A DNA stretch of 64,000 nucleotides from a bacterium (GCA_017541465.1 JAFXYZ010000017.1:1-64000); one strand, 5' to 3'; counted from the stretch's first letter, positions 17,499 to 26,382 are shown. Numbers and translations are program-made. The notes: a model not told the origin generated them from the sequence alone.

Positions 17499-18565
17499 TG
17501 AAACAGGAATTGATTAAAGGTAATATTGCAATTGCACAAAGTGCTTTTGATGCAGGGTGCGACAGTTATTTCGGTTATCCGATTACTCCTCAGACGGAAA
17601 TAGGCGAGTATTTAAGCAGAATTATGCCGAAAAACAACAGAGCTTATGTATGCTGCGAAAGTGAAATTGCCTCAATTAATATGTGTATAGGCGCTGCGGC
17701 CTCGGGCGGACACCCGATGACCTCATCTGCGTCCTGTGCTATTGCACTTATGCAGGAGGGCTTGTCCTATGCCTGCGCGCAAGAGCTTCCTATCGTTATT
17801 GCAAGTGTTATGAGAGCTGGCCCGGGGCTCGGGAACATCTATCCCTCTCAGGCAGATTATAATCAGGCGGTAAAGGGCGGCGGAAACGGTGATTATCACA
17901 TCATTGTGCTTGCTCCCTCGAATGTTCAGGAATGTATTAATTTCACTCATAAAGCCTTCTATCTCGCCCAAAAATACAGAAACCCAGTATTTATTCTGGC
18001 AGATGGGCTTTTAGGGCAGATGATGGAGCCTGCAAGTTTCATCGAACACCCTTATGAAAAAATTGATAATTCCTCCTGGGTTCTTACGGGCGCAAAGGGT
18101 AGAAGTTCCAAATTTATCCGTTCACTTTCAGAGAAAGAAGCACAGCACAACGAACACGTTTATAAGCTGTTTGAAAAATACAAGAAAATTGAAGAAAATG
18201 AAGTTATGTATGATGAAAACTTCACTGATGATGCCGATTTAATAGTTGTATCGTTCGGAAGTTTATCGAGAAACGTCAAGGCAGCCGTTAAAGAGGCAAG
18301 ACGTCAGGGCTTAAAGGTCGGCAGTTTTACACCGAAAACTCTTTATCCGTTCCCGACACAAAGGCTCAGAGAACTCAGCAGACGAACCAAAAAATTCATA
18401 GTCGCCGAAATGAATATGGGACAGATGATTAACGATGTTATCGTTGCAACAAGATGCGAAGATGTCAGACACATCGGGCGCCCTGCAGGAAATTGGCTTG
18501 ATATAGATGAAATAATCGGCGAAATTAAAACAACACTCGGAGATGTTTATGCAGCAAGTATTTAA
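17498..18565 (+). CDS. 2-oxoacid:ferredoxin oxidoreductase, alpha subunit (VorB/KorA type)
   Basis: 355 residues beginning MKQELIKGNIAIAQSAFDAGCDSYFGYPITPQTEI, the pyrimidine-binding domain start of VorB/KorA proteins. Also visible are ASGGHPMTSSASCAIALMQEGLSYA, the GPGLGNIYPSQADY segment, and a C-terminal transketolase-like domain with FTPKTLYPFP. The enzyme oxidatively decarboxylates a 2-oxoacid to acyl-CoA and reduced ferredoxin. VorB (branched-chain 2-oxoacids) is favoured over KorA (2-oxoglutarate) because of the downstream fabH, but sequence alone does not settle the substrate. Confidence 0.88.
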   Translation: MKQELIKGNIAIAQSAFDAGCDSYFGYPITPQTEIGEYLSRIMPKNNRAYVCCESEIASINMCIGAAASGGHPMTSSASCAIALMQEGLSYACAQELPIVIASVMRAGPGLGNIYPSQADYNQAVKGGGNGDYHIIVLAPSNVQECINFTHKAFYLAQKYRNPVFILADGLLGQMMEPASFIEHPYEKIDNSSWVLTGAKGRSSKFIRSLSEKEAQHNEHVYKLFEKYKKIEENEVMYDENFTDDADLIVVSFGSLSRNVKAAVKEARRQGLKVGSFTPKTLYPFPTQRLRELSRRTKKFIVAEMNMGQMINDVIVATRCEDVRHIGRPAGNWLDIDEIIGEIKTTLGDVYAASI

Positions 18566-19301
18566 GATACCTGACAGTTTAAAAAAGAATACGGAATATA
18601 CTTTTTGTCCCGGGTGCGGGCATGGTGTTGCCGTCAGACTTTTATGCCAGGCAATAGACGATTTTAATTTGAGAGAAAACGCAATTTGTATGGTCGGTGT
18701 CGGCTGCACCGCGTTTTTATACCACTTTTTGGATATAGATGCACTTGAATGTCCTCACGGCAGAGCAACCGCAGAGGGTACGGGTGTTAAGAGAATTAAC
18801 CCCGATAAATTCGTTTTTACCTATCAGGGTGACGGTGATTATGCCGCTATCGGTATGACAGAATCAATGTATGCGGGTATCAGAGGTGAAAACCTCACCA
18901 CCATTTGCGTAAACAATACAAACTATGGTATGACTGGCGGTCAGATGGGACCTACAACCTTAATCGGACAGGTTACCACTACAACTCCGTACGGAAGAGA
19001 CGAAAAACTGAACGGCTATCCCGTAAAAATAGCCGAACAGGTGGCACAATACAAGGGAACAGCCTTCAGTGCAAGAGTTTCGCTTGACAGTGTTCCGAAC
19101 ATTATTAAGGCTCAGGCAGCCATAAAAAAAGCATGTGAGGTGCAGATTAAAAAGCTGGGTTACGGTTTTGTCGAAATACTTTCACCATGCCCGACTAACT
19201 GGAAAATGACGCCCGAACAGGCAAACGAACATATCAGAGAAAATATGATGAAGGAATACCCTCTCGGAGTATTTAAAGATGTTACGGGGGAAATGAAATA
19301 A
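18549..19301 (+). CDS. 2-oxoacid:ferredoxin oxidoreductase, beta subunit (TPP-binding)
   Basis: About 250 residues. The thiamine diphosphate-binding region is visible as TYQGDGDYAAIG followed by NNTNYGMTGGQMGPTT, and a cysteine-containing TFCPGCGHG lies near the start. Two in-frame ATGs occur (18543 and 18549). GGAG at 18539-18542 is too close for the first but well spaced for the second, so 18549 is chosen. It overlaps the alpha gene by 17 bases and ends in a TAATG overlap with the gamma gene. Confidence 0.9.
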   Translation: MQQVFKIPDSLKKNTEYTFCPGCGHGVAVRLLCQAIDDFNLRENAICMVGVGCTAFLYHFLDIDALECPHGRATAEGTGVKRINPDKFVFTYQGDGDYAAIGMTESMYAGIRGENLTTICVNNTNYGMTGGQMGPTTLIGQVTTTTPYGRDEKLNGYPVKIAEQVAQYKGTAFSARVSLDSVPNIIKAQAAIKKACEVQIKKLGYGFVEILSPCPTNWKMTPEQANEHIRENMMKEYPLGVFKDVTGEMK

Positions 19302-19867
19302 TGCCGACAATGACACAAACATCGGAAAAGAGTTTAATTATAGCAGGTTTTGGCGGACAGGGTGTTTTGCTTTGCGGAAAAATTATTGCCAATATTTTTA
19401 TGCTGAACGGCAAAAAAGTAACATGGTATCCCTGCTACGGCTCAGAGATGAGAGGGGGCGCAGTCAACTGCGAAATAGTCGTCAGCGATGAAGAAGTCAC
19501 TTCTGTTCACAAACAACAAACAGATATTCTTTTAACTCTGAACGATATTTCCTACAACAGATTTCTTCCTCAGGTAAAAGACGGCGGAAGAATTATCGCT
19601 AACACTTCTTTGATTAAAGATATAAAAGAAGAGAGAAATATAGAATACATTAAAGCTGATATAACAGATAAGGCAAGTGATTTAGGAAACATTAAAGTCA
19701 CAAATATGGTAGCTCTCGGACTTTTGAGCACATTATTTGATAATGTCGATTTTTCGCACGTTGAAGAAATCATAAAAGATATGCTTCCTAAAAACAAAGC
19801 CGACCTTGTTGAACTCAATTTAAAGGCTTTTAAGGCAGGCAAAGAACTAAGAACGGAGAGAAATTAA
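19301..19867 (+). CDS. 2-oxoacid:ferredoxin oxidoreductase, gamma subunit
   Basis: 188 residues of the oxidoreductase gamma fold: IIAGFGGQGVLLCGKIIAN at the N-terminus and WYPCYGSEMRGGAVNCEIV, both family signatures. It completes the enzyme complex. Its stop overlaps the fabH start by one base, so fabH is translationally coupled to the oxidoreductase. Confidence 0.92.
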   Translation: MPTMTQTSEKSLIIAGFGGQGVLLCGKIIANIFMLNGKKVTWYPCYGSEMRGGAVNCEIVVSDEEVTSVHKQQTDILLTLNDISYNRFLPQVKDGGRIIANTSLIKDIKEERNIEYIKADITDKASDLGNIKVTNMVALGLLSTLFDNVDFSHVEEIIKDMLPKNKADLVELNLKAFKAGKELRTERN

Positions 19868-20856
19868 TGATACCTGTTGCAATAAGAGGAATGGAATTTG
19901 CCGTACCAAAACAGGCTTTTACAAACGATGATATGGCAAAAATAGTTGATACAAGCGATGAATGGATAACCCAGAGAACTGGAATAAAGACAAGATACAT
20001 CGCTTCGGCAGATGAAAACTCCGTCACACTTGCTATTGAGGCTGTTAAAAAACTTTTTGATTCAACAAAAATCAACCCTGATACAATAGATTTAATCATT
20101 TCAGCAACCTCGGCGCCTGAAAGACCTTATCCGAGTGTTGCCTGTGAAATTCAATATGCGTTTCATCTTGAACATGCAGGTGCCGTTGATATTGTTGCGG
20201 CCTGCTCAGGGTTTATTTACGGACTTCAGCTTGCAAGAGCAAGTATCGGTGCAGGAATTTATAAAAGAGTTTTGGTAATTGCAGCAGATACAACAAATAA
20301 ATTTGTCAACTGGGAAGACAGGAGCAGCTGCGTACTGTTTGGTGACGGCGCAAGCGCAACTATTGTTGAAGTTTCCCCTGACGGTAAGGACGACATAAAA
20401 ACAATTAATTTATATGCTGACGGAAGATACAAAGAAATTATTTCTCTGAATGTATCTTCAACCCTTTGTCCTCTGCACGAAAAACCGAAAGAAGAGCCAA
20501 GCAAAGTTATCTTTATGAATGGTAAAGAAGTTTATAAATACGTTATGAAAAGAATCCCTGCCATTATCGAGGATACCCTTCAAAGCGCAGATATGACAAT
20601 GGAAAATATTGACTTTTTCATACCTCATCAGGCTAATCTCAGAATGATAGAAGCACTTGCCGAGAGAATGAATCTTTCTTCCGATAAGGTACTGACAAAT
20701 ATTGCAAAATACGGAAATATGTCTGCAACTTCAATTCCTTGTGTTATTTCAGAATTTATGAAAAACGGCACAATAAAAGATAATTCAACACTTCTTTTGA
20801 GTGCTTTCGGTGCCGGAATGACCGCTGCCTGCGCTATTGTGAAGGTGAGAAAGTAA
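19867..20856 (+). CDS. fabH: beta-ketoacyl-ACP synthase III
   Basis: 329 residues with the catalytic triad C113 (AACSGF), H254 (IPHQAN) and N284 (GNMSATS). FabH condenses an acyl-CoA primer with malonyl-ACP to start fatty-acid synthesis. Its coupling to an oxidoreductase that makes acyl-CoA suggests the primer comes directly from a 2-oxoacid, as in branched-chain fatty-acid initiation; this is inference from context. The EWITQRTGIKTRY start segment is typical of FabH. Confidence 0.95.
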   Translation: MIPVAIRGMEFAVPKQAFTNDDMAKIVDTSDEWITQRTGIKTRYIASADENSVTLAIEAVKKLFDSTKINPDTIDLIISATSAPERPYPSVACEIQYAFHLEHAGAVDIVAACSGFIYGLQLARASIGAGIYKRVLVIAADTTNKFVNWEDRSSCVLFGDGASATIVEVSPDGKDDIKTINLYADGRYKEIISLNVSSTLCPLHEKPKEEPSKVIFMNGKEVYKYVMKRIPAIIEDTLQSADMTMENIDFFIPHQANLRMIEALAERMNLSSDKVLTNIAKYGNMSATSIPCVISEFMKNGTIKDNSTLLLSAFGAGMTAACAIVKVRK

Positions 20857-20862
20857 GAATCT

Positions 20863-20879
20863 GTCAGGCAGTGCCTGAC
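20863..20879. repeat. perfect palindrome, GTCAGGCA/TGCCTGAC
   Basis: An 8-bp stem around one base, 6 bases after the fabH stop, followed by CCTACA as in other members of the dispersed palindrome family. It lies between convergent fabH and the small minus-strand gene. Confidence 0.75.
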
Positions 20880-20887
20880 CTACATCT

Positions 20888-21148
20888 CTAAAATCTTCCG
20901 TTCCATCTTTCATAATCGTCATTGAGTATTCGTTTAATGTCATATTTTGCTAAAACAATACTGACGCCGTTTTTAGGTCCTTTTTCAATCAGGATATCTT
21001 TATTTTGTTTTTCGTATTCTGCTGCCATGCCTGATTTGTTTAATAAATCTCTGACCTGTTTTCCAAGCTCGCGCTGTTTTCCGGGTTCTAAATAATTTGA
21101 GAGATAAACTCCTTTAAAACTGACATTTGAAATACCTGTAATTCTCAT
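20888..21148 (-). CDS. small protein with ISNVSFKG N-terminus, function unknown
   Basis: 86 residues, start MRITGISNVSFKGVYLSNYLEPGKQ. A good ribosome site (AAGGAGA) precedes the ATG. The rest is charged and soluble, with no membrane segment, no cysteines, and no domain I recognise. The short hydrophobic-polar start ending in FKG resembles N-termini I associate with many small proteins of Gastranaerophilales; that is recollection, not a search. It is convergent with fabH and divergent from the sigma-factor gene. Confidence 0.7.
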   Translation of the reverse strand: MRITGISNVSFKGVYLSNYLEPGKQRELGKQVRDLLNKSGMAAEYEKQNKDILIEKGPKNGVSIVLAKYDIKRILNDDYERWNGRF

Positions 21149-21302
21149 TATATTCTCCTTAATACTATTTACAGAAAATCACATAAAAAGATTTTTTGCT
21201 ATATTGAATAAACTGCCCCACTGTCTATACCTGATATGATGAGGGAAGAGAAGCATCTTTTTATTATCTTTAAACTGGAAATGGTTTAAATACAGGTTTA
21301 TT

Positions 21303-21914
21303 TTGCTTAAAGATATTCTCAGAAAAAAATATAAAGACACAAAAGAAGAAGAGCTTGTTATTCTGTCGCAAAACAACGACTACGATGCACTCGAGGAGTT
21401 AATCAGGCGCACCCAAAAAAATATTTATTCCTCGTTTTATTATCTTAACGCGGACAAAGAGAACCTCTATGATTTAACCCAGGAGGCACTTTTGAGGATG
21501 GCAAAAAATATAGGAAACCTGAAAAACCCGAAGCTGTTTCGCTCCTGGCTCGGGCATATTGTTTCAAACCTCTTCTATGATGAACAAAGAAAAAAGCACA
21601 AGGAACACATAAACATTTCTCTTGAAAATTTTTGGGGAGAGGATGAGGACAATAAAGACCACGGATTTGAAATTTGCGACACGAAAGAAGTACCCGAAGA
21701 AAAAACTCACTCAAAAGAACTGAGTGAGGTTATAAAACACCAGATTTATGCACTTCCCGACCATTTTCGGATAGTAATTATCCTGCGGGAAATTCAGGGG
21801 CTAAGTTATGAGGAAATAGCAAAAATAACAAAAACAAACGTCAATACGGTCAAATCAAGAATTTCAAGAGCAAGAATAAAACTTCAGGAGCACCTGAAGC
21901 CGTATTTGAATTAA
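21303..21914 (+). CDS. ECF-type RNA polymerase sigma factor
   Basis: 203 residues starting at TTG. Region 2 is visible at about residues 25-95 (YDALEELIRRTQKNIYSSFY, LYDLTQEALLRMAKNI, FRSWLGHIVSNLFYDEQRK). Region 4 lies at 135-200 (LPDHFRIVIILREIQGLSYEEIA followed by NVNTVKSRISRARIKLQEHL). An acidic linker joins them. The next gene, 15 bases on, encodes a zinc-finger anti-sigma protein, so this is a standard sigma/anti-sigma pair, probably responding to an envelope signal. Confidence 0.9.
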   Translation: MLKDILRKKYKDTKEEELVILSQNNDYDALEELIRRTQKNIYSSFYYLNADKENLYDLTQEALLRMAKNIGNLKNPKLFRSWLGHIVSNLFYDEQRKKHKEHINISLENFWGEDEDNKDHGFEICDTKEVPEEKTHSKELSEVIKHQIYALPDHFRIVIILREIQGLSYEEIAKITKTNVNTVKSRISRARIKLQEHLKPYLN

Positions 21915-21929
21915 AGAAAGGGATATATT

Positions 21930-22628
21930 TTGGACAAAGCTCTGTGCAAAAAAATAAACACACTCATCGCTCTTTATGTTGAAAACAGGCTCGGTAGTGA
22001 AGAGCAAAATTTGGTGGAACGTCATCTCATCGACTGTCCCGAGTGCAGGGATAAGTATGTTCAGATGAAGGACGCAATCAAAAATCTTCGGAAATCTTAT
22101 GAAAACCTTCTCGAAGAGTTTGAAATAATGGAGCAGAATAACCTTGTAAAAGAACACGACATTTTTTATTCAAACATCTCTTCTTATATTGATAATGAAC
22201 TTCCCTATAATGATGCTGTCAGATTCAGAAAATATCTTCTGCGCTCAAAACCCGCACAAAAAGGGCTTAGAGAAGCATATTCGCTTGAAAATAAACTCCA
22301 AAAAACCTTCAGCGATTATTCGGATAATTTAAGAATAAATTATTCAAAAAATATAATTGAAAAACTCAAAAAAGAAAGAAAGGAGCCGGTTAGTATGGTT
22401 TTTAAAAGAATGGTAATAACTCTAGGAGTGCTTTTGTTGTTTACAATAGCCTTTTTTGTTTATGTTACAAGTGTTTACAATAAACAAATTTCGGAAACAA
22501 CAACAATAGAGACCTCTCAAACCTCCCCCGAAGTTCAGAGAGAAAACTGGGAAGAAGAGGAAATTGCAAGCCAAAGTGAAGCAAACGGGGAAACCCCTGA
22601 AACCCTCGCAGACGTTTCGGGCGAATAA
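21930..22628 (+). CDS. zinc-finger, membrane-anchored anti-sigma factor
   Basis: 232 residues starting at TTG after AAAGGGA. Residues 25-40 hold ERHLIDCPECRDKY, the His-x3-Cys-x2-Cys of ZAS-type anti-sigma domains. A second helical module (HDIFYSNISSYIDNELPYNDA) resembles a repeated zinc-finger-like domain without cysteines. One membrane helix lies at about 157-180, followed by a ~50-residue outer tail rich in Thr/Glu. It would hold the upstream sigma factor at the membrane. Confidence 0.85.
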   Translation: MDKALCKKINTLIALYVENRLGSEEQNLVERHLIDCPECRDKYVQMKDAIKNLRKSYENLLEEFEIMEQNNLVKEHDIFYSNISSYIDNELPYNDAVRFRKYLLRSKPAQKGLREAYSLENKLQKTFSDYSDNLRINYSKNIIEKLKKERKEPVSMVFKRMVITLGVLLLFTIAFFVYVTSVYNKQISETTTIETSQTSPEVQRENWEEEEIASQSEANGETPETLADVSGE

Positions 22629-22635
22629 AAAATTT

Positions 22636-22665
22636 AAAAGAGTGAGTTTGTCTCACTCTTTTTTT
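22636..22665 (+). terminator. terminator after the anti-sigma gene
   Basis: AAAAGAGTGAG (22636-22646), a 5-base loop, CTCACTCTTTT, then more T. Confidence 0.9.
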
Positions 22666-22693
22666 AAGAAAATATAAATAAATATAAACCTTA

Positions 22694-22722
22694 TTCCCAT
22701 GCCCCTATAAGTCGTGTATAAT
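22694..22722 (+). promoter_or_regulatory. promoter of recA
   Basis: TATAAT at 22717-22722 with an upstream TG (extended -10) and a weak -35 (TTCCCA, 22694-22699) at 17 bp. It implies a leader of about 165 bases before the recA start. I see no LexA-like operator. Confidence 0.55.
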
Positions 22723-22730
22723 TATGGTAG

Positions 22731-22869
22731 GGTGCAATTTTTTGCACCAAAACACGCACAAAATAATGGTAGACTAAAGTCTACCCTACATGCTCAAAAA
22801 TTAACCAAAACAAATATTATAGGTCGGACTTTAGCCCGACAACATGTAGGTTGGGCATACCTGCTCAAC
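22731..22869 (+). repeat. four consecutive palindromes in the recA leader
   Basis: Stems: GGTGCAA/TTGCACC (22731-22748), GGTAGACT/AGTCTACC (22768-22785), GTCGG...CCGAC (22823-22840) and GTTGGGCA/TGCTCAAC (22850-22869). They are different sequences with the same form and with CCTACA or TGTAGG edges, so they look like four members of one dispersed family. The frame is open through them, but they lie upstream of the real recA start. Confidence 0.75.
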
Positions 22870-22893
22870 ACAATTAAAAGACAGGGGAAAAAT

Positions 22894-23922
22894 ATGGCAG
22901 TTAAAGAAAAAGAAGAAGAAACAGTTAATGTTTCCGAAGAGAGAAAAAAAGTTTTAAACTCTACTCTCGAAAAAATAGAAAAAGCCTACGGAAAAGGCGC
23001 AATAATGAGACTCGGGGATAAACCCGCGGTTTATGTTGAGGCTATCCCGACAGGCGCACTTTCACTTGACGTAGCTTTAGGCATCGGCGGTATTCCGAGA
23101 GGAAGAATTATAGAAATTTACGGGCCTGAGGCAAGCGGTAAAACAACTTTGGCGCAGCACATTGTTTCTGAGTGCCAGAAAAAAGGCGGTATCGCAGCAT
23201 TTATTGATGCAGAACATGCTCTTGATCCTGAGTATGCAAGAAACTTAGGGGTTAATGTTGATGAACTCTTAATCTCTCAGCCCGACACAGGTGAACAGGC
23301 GCTTGAAATTACGGAAGAACTTGTCCGTTCATCTGCCGTTGATATTATAGTTGTTGACTCTGTTGCAGCGCTCGTTCCGAAAGACGAAATTGAAGGCGCT
23401 ATGGAAGACAAACAAATGGGTCTGCAGGCTCGTCTGATGTCAAAAGCCCTGAGAAAATTAACCGCAATTATCGGCAAAACAAATACAACGGTTATTTTTA
23501 TTAACCAGTTAAGACAAAAAATCGGTATTATGTTCGGAAACCCCGAAACAACAACCGGCGGTACGGCACTCAAATACTATTCAAGTATAAGACTTGATAT
23601 AAGAAGAATTGAAACAATTAAGAAAGACGATAAAGAAATCGGAAACAGAGTCAGAGTAAAGGTTGTTAAAAATAAGGTTGCACCTCCTTTCAGACAAGCT
23701 GAATTTGAAATTATTTACGGAAAAGGTATCAGCCGTGAGGGCTGCATACTTGATATGGCAGTAAGTCTTGACATCATCAAAAAAGCAGGTGCATGGTTCA
23801 GCTATAACGATGAGAAAATCGGACAGGGAAGAGATAAAGCAAAAGAATTTCTCATGGAAAACCCGGCTGTTCTCAAGGAAGTTGAAGTTAAAGTCAGAGA
23901 AATGCTTGCAAATAAAGAATAA
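22894..23922 (+). CDS. recA: recombinase RecA
   Basis: 342 residues from MAVKEKEEE. The frame extends 60 codons further upstream through the palindromes, but AGGGG sits just before the ATG at 22894 and the RecA family start ([18 protein letters not shown]) follows 35 residues later. Walker A is GPEASGKTT, Walker B ends [12 protein letters not shown], and the L2 loop is [16 protein letters not shown]-like. RecA does strand exchange and triggers the SOS response. A strong terminator follows. Confidence 0.98.
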   Translation: MAVKEKEEETVNVSEERKKVLNSTLEKIEKAYGKGAIMRLGDKPAVYVEAIPTGALSLDVALGIGGIPRGRIIEIYGPEASGKTTLAQHIVSECQKKGGIAAFIDAEHALDPEYARNLGVNVDELLISQPDTGEQALEITEELVRSSAVDIIVVDSVAALVPKDEIEGAMEDKQMGLQARLMSKALRKLTAIIGKTNTTVIFINQLRQKIGIMFGNPETTTGGTALKYYSSIRLDIRRIETIKKDDKEIGNRVRVKVVKNKVAPPFRQAEFEIIYGKGISREGCILDMAVSLDIIKKAGAWFSYNDEKIGQGRDKAKEFLMENPAVLKEVEVKVREMLANKE

Positions 23923-23937
23923 TTTTCTTTTAAACAT

Positions 23938-23970
23938 AAATGCCCCCTTAGAAAAAAGGGGGCATTTTTT
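23938..23970 (+). terminator. terminator after recA
   Basis: AAATGCCCCC pairs with GGGGGCATTT around a 10-base loop, followed by T residues. Confidence 0.92.
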
Positions 23971-24048
23971 ATCGGTTATTTAGTCTATATCCCTTTATTT
24001 TTAAGAAAAAAAAGTGTATATTAAAAGAAGGACAAACAGAAAGGACAA

Positions 24049-24423
24049 ATGAAAATGAAAGGTCTCAGCTCTCTGATTTCTATTATACTTTTCGTGGCAG
24101 GCACCTGGTACATAGTGGCAAATTTTGACAATTTAAAAGCATCCGTGGATAAATCCCTGTCAAGACAAATCAAAGCCGAGAACAGAGAGTATGATCCGAA
24201 CAAAGATCCATCCTCTGCCGAGTTCAGAGAAAATGTCGCCAAAAAACTATACGGCACAAAGAACTACGAAGAGATGACCGATCCTAATATGGCATCGAGA
24301 ATTTATAACGAAAGAATGAACAGACCGACTCAAAAAGAACTCAACGAAGCCAAAATTAAGGCAAAACAACAATCAAAAAAACAGTCAAAAGAAACAAACA
24401 GAATAAGAACAATAAAGATGTAA
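24049..24423 (+). CDS. small membrane-anchored protein of unknown function
   Basis: 124 residues. One N-terminal hydrophobic helix (residues 6-24, SLISIILFVAGTWYIVA) is followed by a charged, mostly helical soluble part ending in a Lys/Gln-rich tail. There are no cysteines and no recognised domain. Two ATGs lie two codons apart; AAAGGA before the first supports it. It is monocistronic, flanked by the recA terminator and a hairpin shared with the convergent gene. Confidence 0.75.
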   Translation: MKMKGLSSLISIILFVAGTWYIVANFDNLKASVDKSLSRQIKAENREYDPNKDPSSAEFRENVAKKLYGTKNYEEMTDPNMASRIYNERMNRPTQKELNEAKIKAKQQSKKQSKETNRIRTIKM

Positions 24424-24462
24424 CTTTAGTTGCATTTGCAACGTTTTATACATAAATTTATT

Positions 24463-24494
24463 AAAGAGGAAATATGTAAAATTTTTCCTCTTTT
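24463..24494. terminator. bidirectional terminator between convergent genes
   Basis: AAAGAGGAAA (24463-24472) pairs with TTTCCTCTTT (24484-24493), with A and T flanks. A smaller hairpin GTTGC/GCAAC lies just upstream (24429-24442). Confidence 0.75.
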
Positions 24495-24708
24495 ATTCAT
24501 AGTCCCAACAGTAAATATTCCCGCAATATCGGCACACTGCGTGAGTATTCATAAAATTTAAATCGGGGACAAAAGTGTAGCCGTCAACACTGATAACTAT
24601 ATCACCATTTTCGTTATATGAGGTCTCAAAGTTCTTCGGCCCCAAATAATCAGGGTTGAACATGAGTTCAAATTTATCCTTACTGTTACACTTTTTGCAC
24701 TTAAACAT
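24493..24708 (-). CDS. small zinc-ribbon protein
   Basis: 71 residues with CKKC at 4-7 and CRYC near residue 60, a four-cysteine zinc-ribbon pattern. The middle is rich in Asn, Asp and aromatic residues. It lies 4 bases downstream of a polytopic membrane protein gene on the same strand, so probably cotranscribed. Function unknown. Confidence 0.7.
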   Translation of the reverse strand: MFKCKKCNSKDKFELMFNPDYLGPKNFETSYNENGDIVISVDGYTFVPDLNFMNTHAVCRYCGNIYCWDYE

Positions 24709-24712
24709 CTGT

Positions 24713-25648
24713 TTATTCTTTGTCCTCTTTTTCTTCCGCGTTTCTTCCTATCGCATCAATGTCAAGTGCGGCATACAAATTAGTGAAGGTACAGCACCTC
24801 AGAGGAAGGGTAAACATTAGAAATATCGTGTATATTGTTACATCGACAATTTTCTTTGAACACTCCGTAATTTCAAGTGTCATCGGCATCATATTAGCCT
24901 TCAGCATAGCATTAACCGAATCAAAATCAATGGGCATGGCTGATAAGAACTTTTCAACGGGTATCATAAGATACTGAGTAATTTTAAAGTAATTAAATGC
25001 CCAGACAAAGAGCTCGGGGATAAAAATATAGGTGAAAATAACAACAAGAAGAATAGCAATAAGGGTTTGAATATAGTGTCCTTTCACCAAATCGACACTT
25101 CTTGAAATCGAATATCTTGCGCCTGCGCTCTGCTCAAGGGCGAAAACCTGGAATACAAGTACAAAAAACGGAATAAATATCCACGAAACAGGAACGGTTA
25201 AAATAATCGAGATTAAGGTAAACAGGAATAATAAAACAATATAGTGAAAAATTCTGCGCTCTATGGCTTCATTATGGGTATCAAAGGTTATTTCCTGAAC
25301 CTTTTTCTTAGGGGTTATTATATAACAAACCGAATTGAGTGCGCTGAAGGCTATGAGATATTCATAAAATGCCTTCAGAAAAATAACGAAAAACGGCGCT
25401 AAACAACATAAATAGGTGATAATTAAATTCCTTTCAGAGAGCAAAAACGGTATCTTTTCCCCGAGAGTTGTCATATTTACCGTAAACAAATAAGCAACGG
25501 TAAAGAGGGCTATCAACCCGAAAATCTGTCCAAAAACAGGAAACATAAGGTATTTCACGAATTTATCAAGGTATAAAAAATACACCTTTACTGAGGTAAA
25601 AAATATCTTAAATGCGTTCAGCGAAACTTTTCTTTTTTTTCTTCCCAT
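24713..25648 (-). CDS. polytopic inner-membrane protein of unknown function
   Basis: 311 residues with about six hydrophobic segments, a very basic N-terminus (MGRKKRKVS) and an acidic C-terminal tail (EEKEDKE). The region with ALEQSAGARYSISRSVDLVKGHY between membrane segments resembles membrane domains found in glycerophosphodiester phosphodiesterase-linked and DUF975-like proteins, but I cannot assign it. It is divergent from the PHP gene. Confidence 0.75.
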   Translation of the reverse strand: MGRKKRKVSLNAFKIFFTSVKVYFLYLDKFVKYLMFPVFGQIFGLIALFTVAYLFTVNMTTLGEKIPFLLSERNLIITYLCCLAPFFVIFLKAFYEYLIAFSALNSVCYIITPKKKVQEITFDTHNEAIERRIFHYIVLLFLFTLISIILTVPVSWIFIPFFVLVFQVFALEQSAGARYSISRSVDLVKGHYIQTLIAILLVVIFTYIFIPELFVWAFNYFKITQYLMIPVEKFLSAMPIDFDSVNAMLKANMMPMTLEITECSKKIVDVTIYTIFLMFTLPLRCCTFTNLYAALDIDAIGRNAEEKEDKE

Positions 25649-25716
25649 GCTAAATCACTCATCTGGAATTTTTCTTATTTTTATAATATCATAATTTTGA
25701 ATAAATGAGGAAGAAA

Positions 25717-26382
25717 ATGAACTATTCTGATTTAAAAGAAAAATTACGGTCACTCTCAAAAGATGATTTTTTATCAAAGGCGGATTTACACATCCACTCA
25801 AAATACTCTGACGGCGCGCTTTACCCGGAGGAAATCGTAAAAATCACAAAAGAAAAAAATTATAAACTTATATCTATAACAGACCATAACACAGTCAGCG
25901 GATACTTAAAAACAAACGTTCTCAGAAACGATTTTGTTATCCCCGGAATAGAATTTGACTGCTGGCACAAGGGTGTTCTGGTGCATATTCTCGGTTATGG
26001 AATTGATATTCACAACGACCACATCAAAACCCTTTGCGTAAGAAATAAAAATTGTGTTAAATCTTTTGGGCTCAGATTTATGTTCACTACTCTGAGCGCA
26101 AAAGAAGCAATAAAAACAATAAAAGAAGCGGGCGGAGTTGCTGTTTTGGCGCATCCTGCGTGCTACTGGGCAGTTTCACTAGAAACTCTCTTCAGAGAAC
26201 TCAAAGAAATAGGGCTCGACGGAGTTGAGTGCTACTATCTTTACATCGGATTTCTGAAAAACCTGTTGAAATTCCACTCTGAAAAGCTCGTTATCGATTT
26301 GGCGGAAAAATATAATTTCATCAAAACCGGGGGCTCGGATAACCATTCCACAACCTTTGATTTTGAAAAATATACCTTCTAA
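25717..26382 (+). CDS. PHP-domain metal-dependent phosphoesterase
   Basis: About 221 residues. Metal-binding motifs of PHP enzymes are visible: DLHIHSKYSDG, SITDHNT, PGIEFDC, a central His in VLVHILGYGID, VLAHPAC and GGSDNHS at the end. The form matches TrpH/YciV-type exonucleases acting on 3',5'-bisphosphonucleotides or short RNA, though substrates vary. The frame opens at 25705, but GAGGAAG sits directly before the ATG at 25717, which is chosen. A TATAAT lies at 25682-25687. The gene overlaps the convergent bioG-like gene by 4 bases. Confidence 0.85.
   Translation: MNYSDLKEKLRSLSKDDFLSKADLHIHSKYSDGALYPEEIVKITKEKNYKLISITDHNTVSGYLKTNVLRNDFVIPGIEFDCWHKGVLVHILGYGIDIHNDHIKTLCVRNKNCVKSFGLRFMFTTLSAKEAIKTIKEAGGVAVLAHPACYWAVSLETLFRELKEIGLDGVECYYLYIGFLKNLLKFHSEKLVIDLAEKYNFIKTGGSDNHSTTFDFEKYTF

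Noticed and set aside
22714-22893. Possible 60-residue N-terminal extension of RecA
   Set aside because: The reading is open but passes through four palindromes; the ribosome site and family start both point to the ATG at 22894.
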